In this document: one piece after another, positions 63,904 to 64,000 of the stretch | Layout: each line of letters begins with the position of its first letter | Position numbering within the stretch: position 1 is the first letter of the stretch | DNA from: Salinibacter grassmerensis | GTDB taxonomy: Bacteria; Bacteroidota; Rhodothermia; Rhodothermales; Salinibacteraceae | Length of the DNA: 64,000 bases | Direction: 5' to 3' | NCBI RefSeq assembly: GCF_947077765.1 | Contig: NZ_CAMTTF010000002.1 | Location: forward strand, 62,001 to 126,000 | The notes under the pieces: generated by a model | The model's input: only the letters and a program-made list of their open reading frames with translations | The model's database searches: none | What the model was told of the DNA's origin: nothing | Translations under genes and position numbers: made by a program

Positions 63904-64000
63904 ATGTCTGACTCCGACCCTGAAGGCCCATCCCTCCTCGTCGTCGAGGATGACAGCGAGCTTAGCACGAGTCTTCTGCTCTACCTAGAATCCGAGGGCT
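63904..64000 (+). CDS. Response regulator, N-terminal part only (cut by window edge)
   Basis: The frame from the ATG at 63904 runs to the window end and gives 32 residues. After an acidic leader, SLLVVEDDSELSTSLLLYLE matches the start of a receiver domain, with the acidic pair that binds magnesium in VVEDD. The output domain lies outside the window. No kinase gene is adjacent within the window. Confidence 0.8.
   Translation, partial: MSDSDPEGPSLLVVEDDSELSTSLLLYLESEG

Overview
The window is a high-GC bacterial chromosome segment, very probably from Salinibacter ruber or a close relative (Rhodothermota/Bacteroidota side). The main reasons are a bacterial sensory rhodopsin I gene followed directly by its transducer gene, with the retinal-pocket and chloride-site residues at the numbering known for S. 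ruber SRI (D72, H131, K201); a strongly acidic, Asp/Glu-rich proteome; an archaeal-type prolyl-tRNA synthetase; and start codons that mostly lack a Shine-Dalgarno sequence. No rRNA, tRNA, CRISPR array or insertion sequence was found.

Layout. 1-2.7 kb: a FadL-like outer membrane protein cut by the window edge and an Arg/Ser-rich lipoprotein. 3.1-9.7 kb: proS, a DUF3667 membrane protein, a PAP2-like membrane protein, a TonB-dependent receptor and an ArsR-type regulator. 9.8-20.5 kb: a carbohydrate block with two TIM-barrel sugar isomerases/epimerases, two Gfo/Idh/MocA dehydrogenases, a DUF1080 (3-keto-glycoside hydrolase family) protein, a NagB-PIG-L fusion, and a GMC oxidoreductase with a Gluconate_2-dh3 small subunit. 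Together these look like an oxidative (3-keto) glycoside degradation route plus amino-sugar catabolism. 20.6-30.4 kb: an unrecognised protein, an ECF sigma/membrane protein pair, a two-gene ABC transporter, a lipoprotein phosphodiesterase, small lipoproteins, a tRNA-dihydrouridine synthase and a nucleoside deaminase.

30.7-45.4 kb is the signalling half: a tandem pair of SPFH/band-7 membrane proteins, an HDOD protein, three related multi-domain membrane histidine kinases, and the sensory rhodopsin I-HtrI phototaxis pair between two of the kinases. Intergenic DNA around this block is longer and visibly richer in A/T than elsewhere. From 45.4 to 48.1 kb there is a gene-poor stretch with only a CBS-domain protein and a small membrane protein; it contains a strong factor-independent terminator downstream of a possible structured RNA.

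48.1-54.4 kb is lipid and envelope related: an SCP2-like protein, a phasin-like PHA-granule protein, a wax ester synthase/DGAT, a DUF445 protein and an Mla-type lipid transport operon (MCE protein, ATPase, permease). 54.6-64 kb holds radA, an ECF sigma/anti-sigma-like pair, a periplasmic coiled-coil protein, an N-acetylmuramoyl-L-alanine amidase, a lipoprotein, a RidA protein, mnmA, an RtcB-family protein with an unusual metal-site substitution, and the start of a response regulator cut by the right edge.

Starts were chosen by conserved N-termini, signal peptides and ATG codons. Many frames extend upstream only through GTG/TTG codons, and those longer versions were not used. Function assignments rest on reading motifs by eye; no database search was run.
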